Of a DNA stretch of 64,000 nucleotides, positions 33,961 through 41,306 are shown one piece after another. Position numbers and translations under genes: made by a program. The notes beneath the pieces are model-generated. The model made no database searches, was not told the DNA's origin, and saw only the letters and a program-made list of their open reading frames with translations. Origin of the DNA: Streptomyces scabichelini (lineage in GTDB: Bacteria > Actinomycetota > Actinomycetes > Streptomycetales > Streptomycetaceae); the NCBI RefSeq assembly GCF_011045015.1, contig NZ_JAAKZY010000032.1, positions 1 through 64,000 of the forward strand, in the 5' to 3' direction. Numbering within the stretch: the stretch's first letter is position 1; each line of letters opens with the position of its first letter.

Positions 33961-34050
33961 AACACTGTCCCTTTCGCAGTCGTGCTTGTTGCAGCCCGGC
34001 GTTTCGTGCGCTCACCGTTCCTGCCGGACCGAAGAGTGGCCGTAATGCTG

Positions 34051-34404
34051 TCAGGCCCGGTTGAGTCGGGCGGCGATCCCGTGGCCGATCAGCAAATAGA
34101 TGACGGCCGGGAGACCATAATTGAGGACGACTCGCAGGCTCTCGGTGTCCATCGTGAAAATGTCCTGTGCCCATCCGGAAAGCCAGTCCGCCGTGCCGTG
34201 CACGAACTCGACGAACGGATTCGTCTGGTTCGCGTCGAGCAGGTGGAGCACGACCCACAGGCCCAGAAAACCAGCCGCGACATCAGCGATTGTGCAGGTC
34301 ACAAGGGCTGCACGCCGGGTGTCGACCTGATTGCGGGCGGAGCTGTCGGGGCCCGGGGGCTGGTCGTACGTCCGGTATCCGGAAACCGGGTCGGTGTTGT
34401 TCAC
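34051..34404 (-). CDS. Small integral membrane protein of unknown function
   Basis: A 117-residue protein. A polar N-terminus (NNTDPVSGYRTYDQPPGPDS) is followed by TM1 at about 33-56 (ALVTCTIADVAAGFLGLWVVL). A loop contains FVEFVHGTADWLSGWAQDIF. TM2 is at about 92-110 (VVLNYGLPAVIYLLIGHGI). The GTG start has GGAGC about 7 bp upstream. Similar two-helix proteins are common in Streptomyces, and I know no function for them. It sits alone between decayed sequence and a 690-bp gap. Confidence 0.65.
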   Translation of the reverse strand: MNNTDPVSGYRTYDQPPGPDSSARNQVDTRRAALVTCTIADVAAGFLGLWVVLHLLDANQTNPFVEFVHGTADWLSGWAQDIFTMDTESLRVVLNYGLPAVIYLLIGHGIAARLNRA

Positions 34405-35095
34405 GAGAAGCTCCGATCTGACGCGTCCTCTGTCGGCAGGGCCTGCCCAGAGGTCCTGGTATTCAGCCTCCGTGGCTTGTTTCTGCTTACTTCTGCGTCC
34501 TGAACGCGCTGCCGTGTTACACGTGCACCCTGGTAGCCCAAATATGGCTGCGGCCTATTCGTGCACGCACTCAAATATTCCGCTGCGGGGTAAATTTGCG
34601 GATTCTCTGGAAGGAGCAGTGGACGCACGGTCTGCGTATGTGATGCGGGGATCAGGTGCGACGGGGGCTGAACCGGTCTGCCGGATGTAGGCGGGTGAAC
34701 CGCCCGACCGTACGGATCATGGATGCCGCTACCTGCTGGGGCAAGCACAAGGAGATGGGCTCTGCCCTGACGCTCGTTTGACGCTCAGGGGCGCGGACTT
34801 TCCGACGGCGGTGTGCCGCGACCGCGTTGTTGGTTAGGGTGGCAAGAGCCTGATTCCGATGCCCTTGACCAGGGTGATGGACAGGCTGATGGCTCCCGGG
34901 GGGCCAATTCAGACACGACGGGGGGCTCGTTGGTGGGGAGTTGGCGCGGGCAGCGGCCGAAGGCCATGTCGACGGGCGGCAGCGGGCAGGTCGCATCCGC
35001 CGGATGGTCTGTGACGGCGTGCGCGTACTGACGGCGCACATGGGCCGTGGCGTGTCCGGACCTCAGCAGGTCGATCTGTCGGACCCGGTGGACCT
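34405..35095. other. 691-bp gap without a convincing gene
   Basis: It includes a relatively AT-rich stretch, 34535-34615 (AAATAT occurs twice), which probably holds the promoter of the leftward membrane protein gene. Minus-strand frames of about 115-130 codons exist in 34652-35129 but have remnant-like composition and no ribosome binding site. No tRNA or IS end seen. Confidence 0.4.
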
Positions 35096-35794
35096 GTGAC
35101 CGGCCGGCCGGTGCCCCCGGTGCTGCCACCGTTGCTGCGCGTGTGGCTCGGGCTGATCGCGGCCCTCGCCGCGCTGGTGGTCGTCGTGCTCGGGGTCTTG
35201 TACGCGGGTCACAGCGAGCCCGGCAGGGTGGACCGGTGGATCGTCGAGCCGACGGCGGACAGTGTGCGGCCGCCGTGGCGGCGCGTCGCGCTGGCCACGG
35301 ACTTCCTGGCAGAGCCCGTCGGAGCAGCGATGCTGGTCGTGGCCGCCGTGGCAGGCTGTCTGCTGCTTCGGCGTCCCCGCGCGGCCGTGCTCATCGTTGC
35401 CGGCGTCGTCTTGACCGTGGGGACGGCGAGGCTCCTCAAGTCCCTGGTGGGGCGCACCATTCACGGTGACGGCAACCTGTCCTACCCGAGCGGGCACACC
35501 GCCTTCCTGACCGCGCTCGCCCTCATGGTGGCGCTGCTCGCGACCGGCCGGCTCGGCCTCGGCAGGGCGGCCGGCACGTCACTCGCGCTCGCCGCGGCGC
35601 TGGTGGCCGGCGCCGCCATGGGCTGGGCGCAGGTCGCTCTGGGCGCGCACTACCCGACCGACGTCCTCGGCGGCTGGTGTACCGCGCTGGCGGTGATACC
35701 CATGACCGCGTGGCTGGTCGACCGACTGGCCGACCGGATCGCCGACCGGCAGGTCGACCGGACGGCCGACGCCGGTCGGCGTGCGCATCGCTGA
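35096..35794 (+). CDS. PAP2-family membrane phosphatase
   Basis: A 232-residue integral membrane phosphatase (undecaprenyl-pyrophosphate or lipid phosphatase type). About six TM segments. The PAP2 active-site motifs are KSLVGRTIH (motif 1; the usual R-P is R-T), PSGH (motif 2) and GAHYPTDVLGG (motif 3, catalytic His). Such enzymes recycle undecaprenyl carriers, which would suit the neighbouring polysaccharide locus, but the gene is on the opposite strand and not part of that operon. The GTG start lies at 35096 without a strong binding site. An internal 47-bp piece is copied at 33361. Confidence 0.87.
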   Translation: MTGRPVPPVLPPLLRVWLGLIAALAALVVVVLGVLYAGHSEPGRVDRWIVEPTADSVRPPWRRVALATDFLAEPVGAAMLVVAAVAGCLLLRRPRAAVLIVAGVVLTVGTARLLKSLVGRTIHGDGNLSYPSGHTAFLTALALMVALLATGRLGLGRAAGTSLALAAALVAGAAMGWAQVALGAHYPTDVLGGWCTALAVIPMTAWLVDRLADRIADRQVDRTADAGRRAHR

Positions 35795-35795
35795 C

Positions 35796-35860
35796 GTCAC
35801 GTCACATCACGCCACGCCACGTCACCTCACGTCACATCAGGCCACATCACGTCACGCCAA
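35796..35860. repeat. Pentanucleotide tandem repeat, consensus GTCAC
   Basis: Twelve successive 5-bp units of the form NYCAC (one reads ATCAG), from 1 bp after the PAP2 stop into the stop codon of the aminotransferase gene (35852-35854), with a decayed 13th unit (GCCAA). It fills the whole convergent intergenic space. Confidence 0.85.
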
Positions 35861-37204
35861 GCGGCGGAACACGGGCTTCACCGGTCGTCCGGCCAGCCAG
35901 GGGGTGGGGTCGGCGGCGTCCAGTGCCTTCCGGTACACCGCACACGCCTGGGCTACCACGTTGACGGTGTGGTCGATGTCGGCGTCGCTGAGCGCGCTGC
36001 TCACCACGAACGACGGGGCCAGCACCCCGCCCGCGAGGAGTTGGCGCAGGAACAGGGTGCGGTACTCCTGCGACGGCTGCCCGTTCTCGTCGAGGGTCGC
36101 GAAGACCAGGTTGCTGGCCCGGCCCCGTACGACGATGTGGTCGCCGACGCCCATGGCGGCCGCGGCGTCGCGGACACCGGCGGCCAACCGCTCGCCGAGG
36201 GTGTGCAGCCGCGCGGTGATGCCCTCCTCGGTGTAGGTGGTCTGCACGGCCATCGCGGCGGCCAGCGAGTGCGTTTCCGCACCGTGCGTGGTGGACAGCA
36301 GGAACACCCGCTCGCCGGAGTGACGCAGCCCGCCCCGCTCCATCAGATCGCGGCGCCCGGCCAGCGCCGAGACGGCGAATCCGTTGCCCAGCGCCTTGCC
36401 GAACGTGGAGAGGTCGGGGACGACGCCATACAGGCCCTGGGCGCCCGCCTCGGACCAGCGGAAACCGGTGATCATCTCGTCGAAGATCAGTACGCAGCCG
36501 TGCCGGTCGGCCAGTTCGCGCAGGCCGGCGAGGTACCCGGGCGGCGGCTCGGTGTGGGTGGCGGGTTCGAGGATCAGGCAGGCGATCTCGTTCTGGTGGC
36601 GGTTGAGCAGCTCCTCCGTGGCGGCCAGGTCCCCGTAGGGGAACGCCATGGTGAGGTCGGTGGTCGCCGCCGGAATGCCTGCGGACATCGGCGTCGTACC
36701 GATGAACCAGTCGTCGACGGAGAAGAACGGATGGTCGCCGCAGAGGGCCACCCGCGGGCGCCCGGTGGCGGCGCGGGCGAGACGCACCGCGGCGGAGGTG
36801 GCGTCGGAGCCGTTCTTCGCGAACTTCACCATCTCGGCGGTCGGCACCGTGGCAAGGAAGCGTTCCGCGGCCTCGACCTCCACGATGGACGGCCGTACGA
36901 AGTTGCTGCCGCGGTCGAGTTCCCGCCGCACCGCCTCGATCACGCGCGGGTGGGCATGGCCGAGGCTGACCGACCGCAGCCCTGAGCCGTACTCGATGTA
37001 GCGGTTGCCGTCGATGTCCCACACGTGGGCACCGCGGCCGTGGCTGATGACCGGGGCCAGGTTCTCGGGGTACTGGTCGTCGCCCTTGGCGTAGGTGTGC
37101 GCGCCCCCGGGGACCATGGCGTGCAGCCGCTCGTTCGCCGTCCGCGACCGGGGCAGTCGGAACTCTTCGGTGTCTACTGTGTCTACCGTGTCTTCGGTGG
37201 CCAC
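35852..37204 (-). CDS. Class III PLP aminotransferase, glutamate-1-semialdehyde aminomutase-like
   Basis: A 450-residue PLP enzyme of the GSA-aminomutase/class III aminotransferase family: PGGAHTYAKGDDQYP near the N-terminus, SNFVRPSIVEVEAAE, NGSDATSAAVRLARA (PLP phosphate), FDEMITGFRW (Asp about 242) and the PLP lysine in STFGKALGNG (about 270). Heme-pathway HemL is normally encoded with heme genes. Here it ends a polysaccharide operon, so a role in adding an amino group to a sugar or small side-group is more likely (inference). The GTG start lies 7 bp after the epimerase stop. The N-terminus has a short TVD repeat. It is the last gene of the leftward operon. Confidence 0.83.
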   Translation of the reverse strand: MATEDTVDTVDTEEFRLPRSRTANERLHAMVPGGAHTYAKGDDQYPENLAPVISHGRGAHVWDIDGNRYIEYGSGLRSVSLGHAHPRVIEAVRRELDRGSNFVRPSIVEVEAAERFLATVPTAEMVKFAKNGSDATSAAVRLARAATGRPRVALCGDHPFFSVDDWFIGTTPMSAGIPAATTDLTMAFPYGDLAATEELLNRHQNEIACLILEPATHTEPPPGYLAGLRELADRHGCVLIFDEMITGFRWSEAGAQGLYGVVPDLSTFGKALGNGFAVSALAGRRDLMERGGLRHSGERVFLLSTTHGAETHSLAAAMAVQTTYTEEGITARLHTLGERLAAGVRDAAAAMGVGDHIVVRGRASNLVFATLDENGQPSQEYRTLFLRQLLAGGVLAPSFVVSSALSDADIDHTVNVVAQACAVYRKALDAADPTPWLAGRPVKPVFRRLA

Positions 37205-37211
37205 GCCGACC

Positions 37212-37763
37212 TCAACTCTCTATCTGCTGGAGGGCCTTGGCGAGGCTCGGCGCCTCCCGGTCTCGCTTGGACATTGATGTGACCGGCAGCGGCCAGGGAA
37301 TGGCGAGCTCCGGGTCGTCGAAGGCGATCGTCACGTCCTCGGCCGGATCGTGCGGGCGGTCGATCCGGTACGAGGTGTCGGCGGTTTCGGTCAGCGCCTG
37401 GAAGCCGTGCGCGCAGCCCGCCGGGATGTAGAGGGTGGCCTGCGTGTCGCCGGACAGCTCGAAGAAGGCCCGGTTGCGGTAGGTCGGCGAGTCCGGCCGC
37501 AGGTCCACGACGACGTCGAAGATCCTTCCGTACGAGCACCGCACCAGCTTGGCTTCGCCGGCGCCGGAGCGCAGGTGCAGGCCGCGCAGCACGCCCCGGA
37601 CCGAGCGGGACAGGCTGTCCTGGATGAAGGCGTCCGGGTCGAGGCCCACCGAGCGGACCACGTCGGCGTCGAAGGTGCGGCAGAAGAAGCCGCGCTCGTC
37701 GGCGTACGGCGTCGGCTCGAACAGGTACCCGCCGGAGATCTCCGGAACTTCGGTCGCTTTCAT
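37212..37763 (-). CDS. dTDP-4-dehydrorhamnose 3,5-epimerase family protein
   Basis: A 183-residue cupin epimerase of the RmlC family: ISGGYLFEPTPYADERGFFC, QDSLSRSVRGVLRGLHL (catalytic His), IFDVVVDLRPDSPTYR and YIPAGCAHGFQAL. RmlC acts on dTDP-4-keto-6-deoxyglucose. Relatives epimerise other NDP-4-keto sugars, including C-methylated ones. RmlA, B and D are not in this window, while a CDP-sugar route and C-methyltransferase are, so the substrate may be a CDP-linked 4-keto sugar. The ATG overlaps the pyruvyl transferase stop (ATGA, 37760-37763). Confidence 0.88.
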   Translation of the reverse strand: MKATEVPEISGGYLFEPTPYADERGFFCRTFDADVVRSVGLDPDAFIQDSLSRSVRGVLRGLHLRSGAGEAKLVRCSYGRIFDVVVDLRPDSPTYRNRAFFELSGDTQATLYIPAGCAHGFQALTETADTSYRIDRPHDPAEDVTIAFDDPELAIPWPLPVTSMSKRDREAPSLAKALQQIES

Positions 37764-39013
37764 GGAGTCTCCTGCTGAGCGTGGGCGTGCGTGTGGTTGT
37801 GGTCGGCCGCCGGGAACAGGGCCGCGGTCAAGGCGGCGAACTGGTCCTCGAGTTGCCGGGCGGCGGCCAGGTTCCGCTCGGCGAGGGTCCGCCGCAGCTC
37901 CGCCGATCGCTGCTCCAGCGCCCGGAACTGCTCGAGCAGCCGGTCGGCGTCGACCGCGCGAGCCGGGTGGCAGTACGCGGCAAGGCCCATCCGGTCCATG
38001 AGCGCGTCGCTCTTCGCCGCATAGCTGAGTGCGAGCGTCGGCGTGCCGGCCTTCAGCGCGCAGATCAGGTTGTGGTACCGGGTAGCCACCACGGTGTCGG
38101 CAGCCGCCGTCTCCTTCATCAGGTCGGCGAGCGAGGCCGCCTCGGCGGCGGTGACCAGCGGCGAGTCCACCGCGTCGAGGATCGCGGCGACCACCGGTGC
38201 GTCGCACTCGTCGCCGGTGAGCAGCCGGACCGGCCTGCCGTCATCAACCAGTGTGCGGACAAAGCGAGTTGTCCCGTCGAGGTAGCGCCGGTGGATCTCC
38301 TCGGCACGGGCGCGGTCGTCGTTGCCGCCGTGGAAGGCCATGACGCCGACGCAGACCGGGCCCGGCGGGCCGGCCGGGCCCGAGGGCGCGCTCGCCGGCG
38401 GCGTCGGCAGGGCGAAGGCGAGGTCTGGGTAGACCCGGTCGCGCGCGGTGTTCACGCCCATCGCCCGCATCGCGTCGCGGGACAGGGTGTCCCGGTACGA
38501 GCGGTACGCGGCCAGCCGCGCCGACCAGCGCACCAGGGCCCGGGTCGGCCGGTCGCTGATCGTGTCCGCGCCGACGCCGACCAGCGCGACCCGGGTGCGC
38601 AGCAGCCGGCCACTCGCGCAGAGCAGGAACAGCGAGTACGGGAAGCCCCACGGCCGCAGCGGCAGCGTGGCCTCCAGGACGCCCATGCCCGGCACGATCA
38701 CCACGTCGTGCCGGCGCACCCAGGCGGCGGTGCGGAAGACGTCGACGAGTTTGCCCAGGCCCTTCCCCGCGATCGCGCCCGCACGCGACGCGGTCCGGTA
38801 CTCCCCGCGGTACCAGTGCAGCCGCGTCGCGCGGATGCCGTACCGGGCCGTGACGACCTCGGGTCCGCCGCACAGCGCGTCCACGACCGCTTCCGGGTGC
38901 TCGGCGCGGAGATACCCGAGCACGGCCTCGAGCGACCCGTCGTTGCCGAGGTTGCCGGAGCCGAGCAGGCCGAACACCCCGACGCGCACCGGGGTTTCAC
39001 CCGCGGACGTCAT
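37760..39013 (-). CDS. Polysaccharide pyruvyl transferase family protein
   Basis: A 417-residue cytoplasmic enzyme of the polysaccharide pyruvyl transferase (CsaB-like) family. The N-terminal motif is VGVFGLLGSGNLGNDGSLEA. DVVIVPGMGVLEATLP and VALVGVGADTISD follow, and the C-terminal TVVATRYHNLICALKAGTPTLALSY is the family signature. It transfers pyruvate from PEP to form a ketal on a sugar, adding negative charge to the repeat unit. The ATG overlaps the GT2 stop (ATGA). The last 10 residues are His-rich. Confidence 0.87.
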   Translation of the reverse strand: MTSAGETPVRVGVFGLLGSGNLGNDGSLEAVLGYLRAEHPEAVVDALCGGPEVVTARYGIRATRLHWYRGEYRTASRAGAIAGKGLGKLVDVFRTAAWVRRHDVVIVPGMGVLEATLPLRPWGFPYSLFLLCASGRLLRTRVALVGVGADTISDRPTRALVRWSARLAAYRSYRDTLSRDAMRAMGVNTARDRVYPDLAFALPTPPASAPSGPAGPPGPVCVGVMAFHGGNDDRARAEEIHRRYLDGTTRFVRTLVDDGRPVRLLTGDECDAPVVAAILDAVDSPLVTAAEAASLADLMKETAAADTVVATRYHNLICALKAGTPTLALSYAAKSDALMDRMGLAAYCHPARAVDADRLLEQFRALEQRSAELRRTLAERNLAAARQLEDQFAALTAALFPAADHNHTHAHAQQETP

Positions 39014-40002
39014 GCCTGCCTCCCTTCACGATCTGCACGGTCTGCACGACCTTCACGGCCTGCACGACCTTCGCGGCCGGCGACGAGGGCGTCGACGGAG
39101 ACGGTGAGCCCGCCCGGGTCGACGGGGGCGCGGTCCTCGACCCGCTCGCCGGCGCCCGGCCGGACCCGGCTGGTCATCCACGCGGCCAGGTGGCGGTAGC
39201 ACGCACGCCGGTCGGCCGCGGACAACGGCGCCCGCCGGATCGCCGAGACGAAGCCCCAGACGTACTCGGCGAGCAGCCGGGGCGTCGGGTGCAGCGGGCC
39301 TGCCCGGCGCGGGTCCAGGTTGACGCACCGGGAGCGCTTGCCGGGGTTCGCCCGCTCGGCGCGGGTGGGGTGGTCGCGGCGGAAGTACAGCAGCTCCGGC
39401 ACCTGGTGGAAGGGTCCGTGCAGGACGATCTCGGCGACGAACGTGCGGTCCGCGTGGTGGTAGCTGTCGTGCGGCTTCACCCGGCGCAGCACGTCGGCCC
39501 GCATCACTCCGTAGAAGTCGTCGCCGCCGGGCTCGACCAGCATGCTGCGGAAGCGCTCCGGTGCGTGCGGCGAGGCGGTGGCGAGCGTGTAGTCGTACGG
39601 GACCTTCACCTGGCCGTCCTCGTCGATGACCGCCTGGTCGGCGTGCGCGAGGATCACCTCGGGCCGCTCGTCCAGCGCCTGAACGCAGCGCCGCAGCAGG
39701 TCCCGGGCGTAAAGGTCGTCGTGCGAGGCCCACTTGAACAGCTCGCCGCGGCACTCGGTGAACACGTAGTTGTGGTTCGGTGCGGCGCCGATGTTCCGGG
39801 GCAGCCGGATGTACCGGATGCGGGAGTCCTTCGCGGCGTACTTGCGGCAGATGTCCTCGGTCCCGTCGGTCGAGGCGTTGTCGGAGATGACCAGCTCGAA
39901 GTCCTCGTAGGTCTGGCCGAGCAGGGCGTCGAGCGACTCGGCGAGGTACTCCTCGCCGTTGTACACGGGCAGGCCGATGCTCAGCCGGGGAAGGGCGGTC
40001 AT
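39010..40002 (-). CDS. Glycosyltransferase family 2
   Basis: A 330-residue GT-A glycosyltransferase: PRLSIGLPVYNGEEYLAESL, ELVISDNASTDGTEDI, and an acidic metal site around WASHDDLYARDLL. No TM segment is evident, so it is cytoplasmic and acts on the lipid-linked repeat unit. The C-terminus has an unusual run of G/D-R-E/A triplets encoded by six 9-nt units (39025-39078). The ATG overlaps the flippase stop (ATGA, 39999-40002) and the stop overlaps the pyruvyl transferase start. The sugar donor is unknown. Confidence 0.9.
   Translation of the reverse strand: MTALPRLSIGLPVYNGEEYLAESLDALLGQTYEDFELVISDNASTDGTEDICRKYAAKDSRIRYIRLPRNIGAAPNHNYVFTECRGELFKWASHDDLYARDLLRRCVQALDERPEVILAHADQAVIDEDGQVKVPYDYTLATASPHAPERFRSMLVEPGGDDFYGVMRADVLRRVKPHDSYHHADRTFVAEIVLHGPFHQVPELLYFRRDHPTRAERANPGKRSRCVNLDPRRAGPLHPTPRLLAEYVWGFVSAIRRAPLSAADRRACYRHLAAWMTSRVRPGAGERVEDRAPVDPGGLTVSVDALVAGREGRAGREGRADRADREGRQA
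39025..39078. repeat. Six 9-bp tandem units at the end of the GT2 gene
   Basis: Units of the form TGCACGACC/TTCACGGCC encode, on the minus strand, GRE GRA GRE GRA DRA DRE just before the stop codon. Confidence 0.85.
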
Positions 40003-41306
40003 GGCGTCCTCACTTCGCGGATGGGGGGTTGGTGGCGCTCGCGCAGGGCGGACCGCAGATGCAGCCACCACACGGCCGAGCCGCAGACGGTCGCGGCGGC
40101 GACGCCCCAGGCCGAGCCGACCGTGCCGGCCACGGCCGCCCCGCCGAGCCCACCGATGACGTAACAGGCGGAGGCGAACAGCTGGCTGCGCAGGCTGCGC
40201 CGGGCCGCGCCGAGGGCGCGCAGCCCGGCCGCTGCGCCCATGCCGAGGCCGGCGCCCGCGACGCCGAGCGTGGCAGGCACGATGAGCTCCGAAGAGGAGT
40301 GCCAGACGTCGCCGAGCACGAGCTCACCGAAACGGTCCGGCACCAGCAGCAGCGCCGCGCCCCACAACAGCACGGCGGCGGTCTGCCCGCCGCTGAGCAG
40401 GAGGCAGAACTTGCCAAGACGGTGCGGGGCCCGCCGCAGCACCCGTGCCGCCTCCGCGACGGTGACCAGCGAAAGTCCCATCAGCACCGCGAGGAACGGG
40501 CCGAGCAGGAGCTCGGCGCCCCGGACCACACCCACCGCGCTGACTCCGACGATCGCGCCGAGCCCGTACGCCCGCAGCTGGGCCGCGCCGCTGACGCCGA
40601 CGTTCTCGACCAGGTACCGGTAGCCGAGGTCGCGGTGCTCGCGCAGCCAATCGCGCGCTCCGGTCATCCGGGGCCGGATGCCGGACTGGAAGCAGCCGTA
40701 CGCCGCGGCCACCGTGGCGGACGCGCCCCAGGCGAGCACGAAAGCGGCCACGCCGCCGACGCGGGCCGCCACCACCATGGCGGGGACGAGCGCGACGCCC
40801 CACACGAGGTCGTTGACGAACGCCTTCCGCCCGGCGCCGGCGGCGAAGAACGAGTACCGCCAGGCGTCCTGCAGCAGCAGCCCCGGCAGCATGACGCCGA
40901 GGCAGGCGAACGCGGGCCCCACGCGGCCGCCGAGAGCCAGCCCGCCCACCAGACACACCGCGCCGATGGCGGCACCGACGCCGAGCGCGGTACCCGACGA
41001 CCGGGCCACCGCCCCGCGCCAGGACCAGTCGGGCACGCCGCTGAAGCGCACCACGAGCGGATCGGTGGCAAGGCCGCGGGAGACGCTGAGCACCACGCCA
41101 TAGGTCACCCAGGCCAGGCTGAACACGCCGAACGCGGCCAGCCCGAGCGAGCGTGCCACGTAGATCCCCACCGCGAAGTTGGTCATGCTGGAGGCCGCCT
41201 GGTCGGCCAGTCCCCAGGACAGCCGGCCGACGAGGGCCCGCCGGGCGGAGCCGGCCGGTCGCGCCGTTGCCCGCGGTTTCTCCCCCTCGGTGGTCATCGG
41301 CGTCAT
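39999..41306 (-). CDS. Wzx-like oligosaccharide flippase (PST/MATE superfamily)
   Basis: A 435-residue polytopic membrane protein. The N-terminal helix pair has ADQAASSMTNFAVGIYVARS, typical of Wzx/O-antigen flippases. About 12 hydrophobic segments are spread over the protein, with YLVENVGVSGAAQLRAYGLG in the middle. It would move undecaprenyl-PP-linked repeat units across the membrane. ATG 41306 overlaps the DUF4910 stop (ATGA). A second ATG three codons later is possible. With the Wzy-like and Wzz-like genes it completes a Wzx/Wzy-dependent system. Confidence 0.85.
   Translation of the reverse strand: MTPMTTEGEKPRATARPAGSARRALVGRLSWGLADQAASSMTNFAVGIYVARSLGLAAFGVFSLAWVTYGVVLSVSRGLATDPLVVRFSGVPDWSWRGAVARSSGTALGVGAAIGAVCLVGGLALGGRVGPAFACLGVMLPGLLLQDAWRYSFFAAGAGRKAFVNDLVWGVALVPAMVVAARVGGVAAFVLAWGASATVAAAYGCFQSGIRPRMTGARDWLREHRDLGYRYLVENVGVSGAAQLRAYGLGAIVGVSAVGVVRGAELLLGPFLAVLMGLSLVTVAEAARVLRRAPHRLGKFCLLLSGGQTAAVLLWGAALLLVPDRFGELVLGDVWHSSSELIVPATLGVAGAGLGMGAAAGLRALGAARRSLRSQLFASACYVIGGLGGAAVAGTVGSAWGVAAATVCGSAVWWLHLRSALRERHQPPIREVRTP

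Noticed and set aside
28460..35095. The accessory zone as an integrative element or genomic island with att sites.
   Set aside because: Gene content changes at 28.46 kb, but no flanking direct repeat, tRNA or integrase was identified. Base composition could not be computed here.
34785..35129. Minus-strand frame with SGHATAHVRRQYAHAV, loosely like the end of a tyrosine recombinase.
   Set aside because: No catalytic Arg/His boxes, no ribosome binding site, and a Pro/Ser-rich remainder. The similarity is too short to call an integrase.
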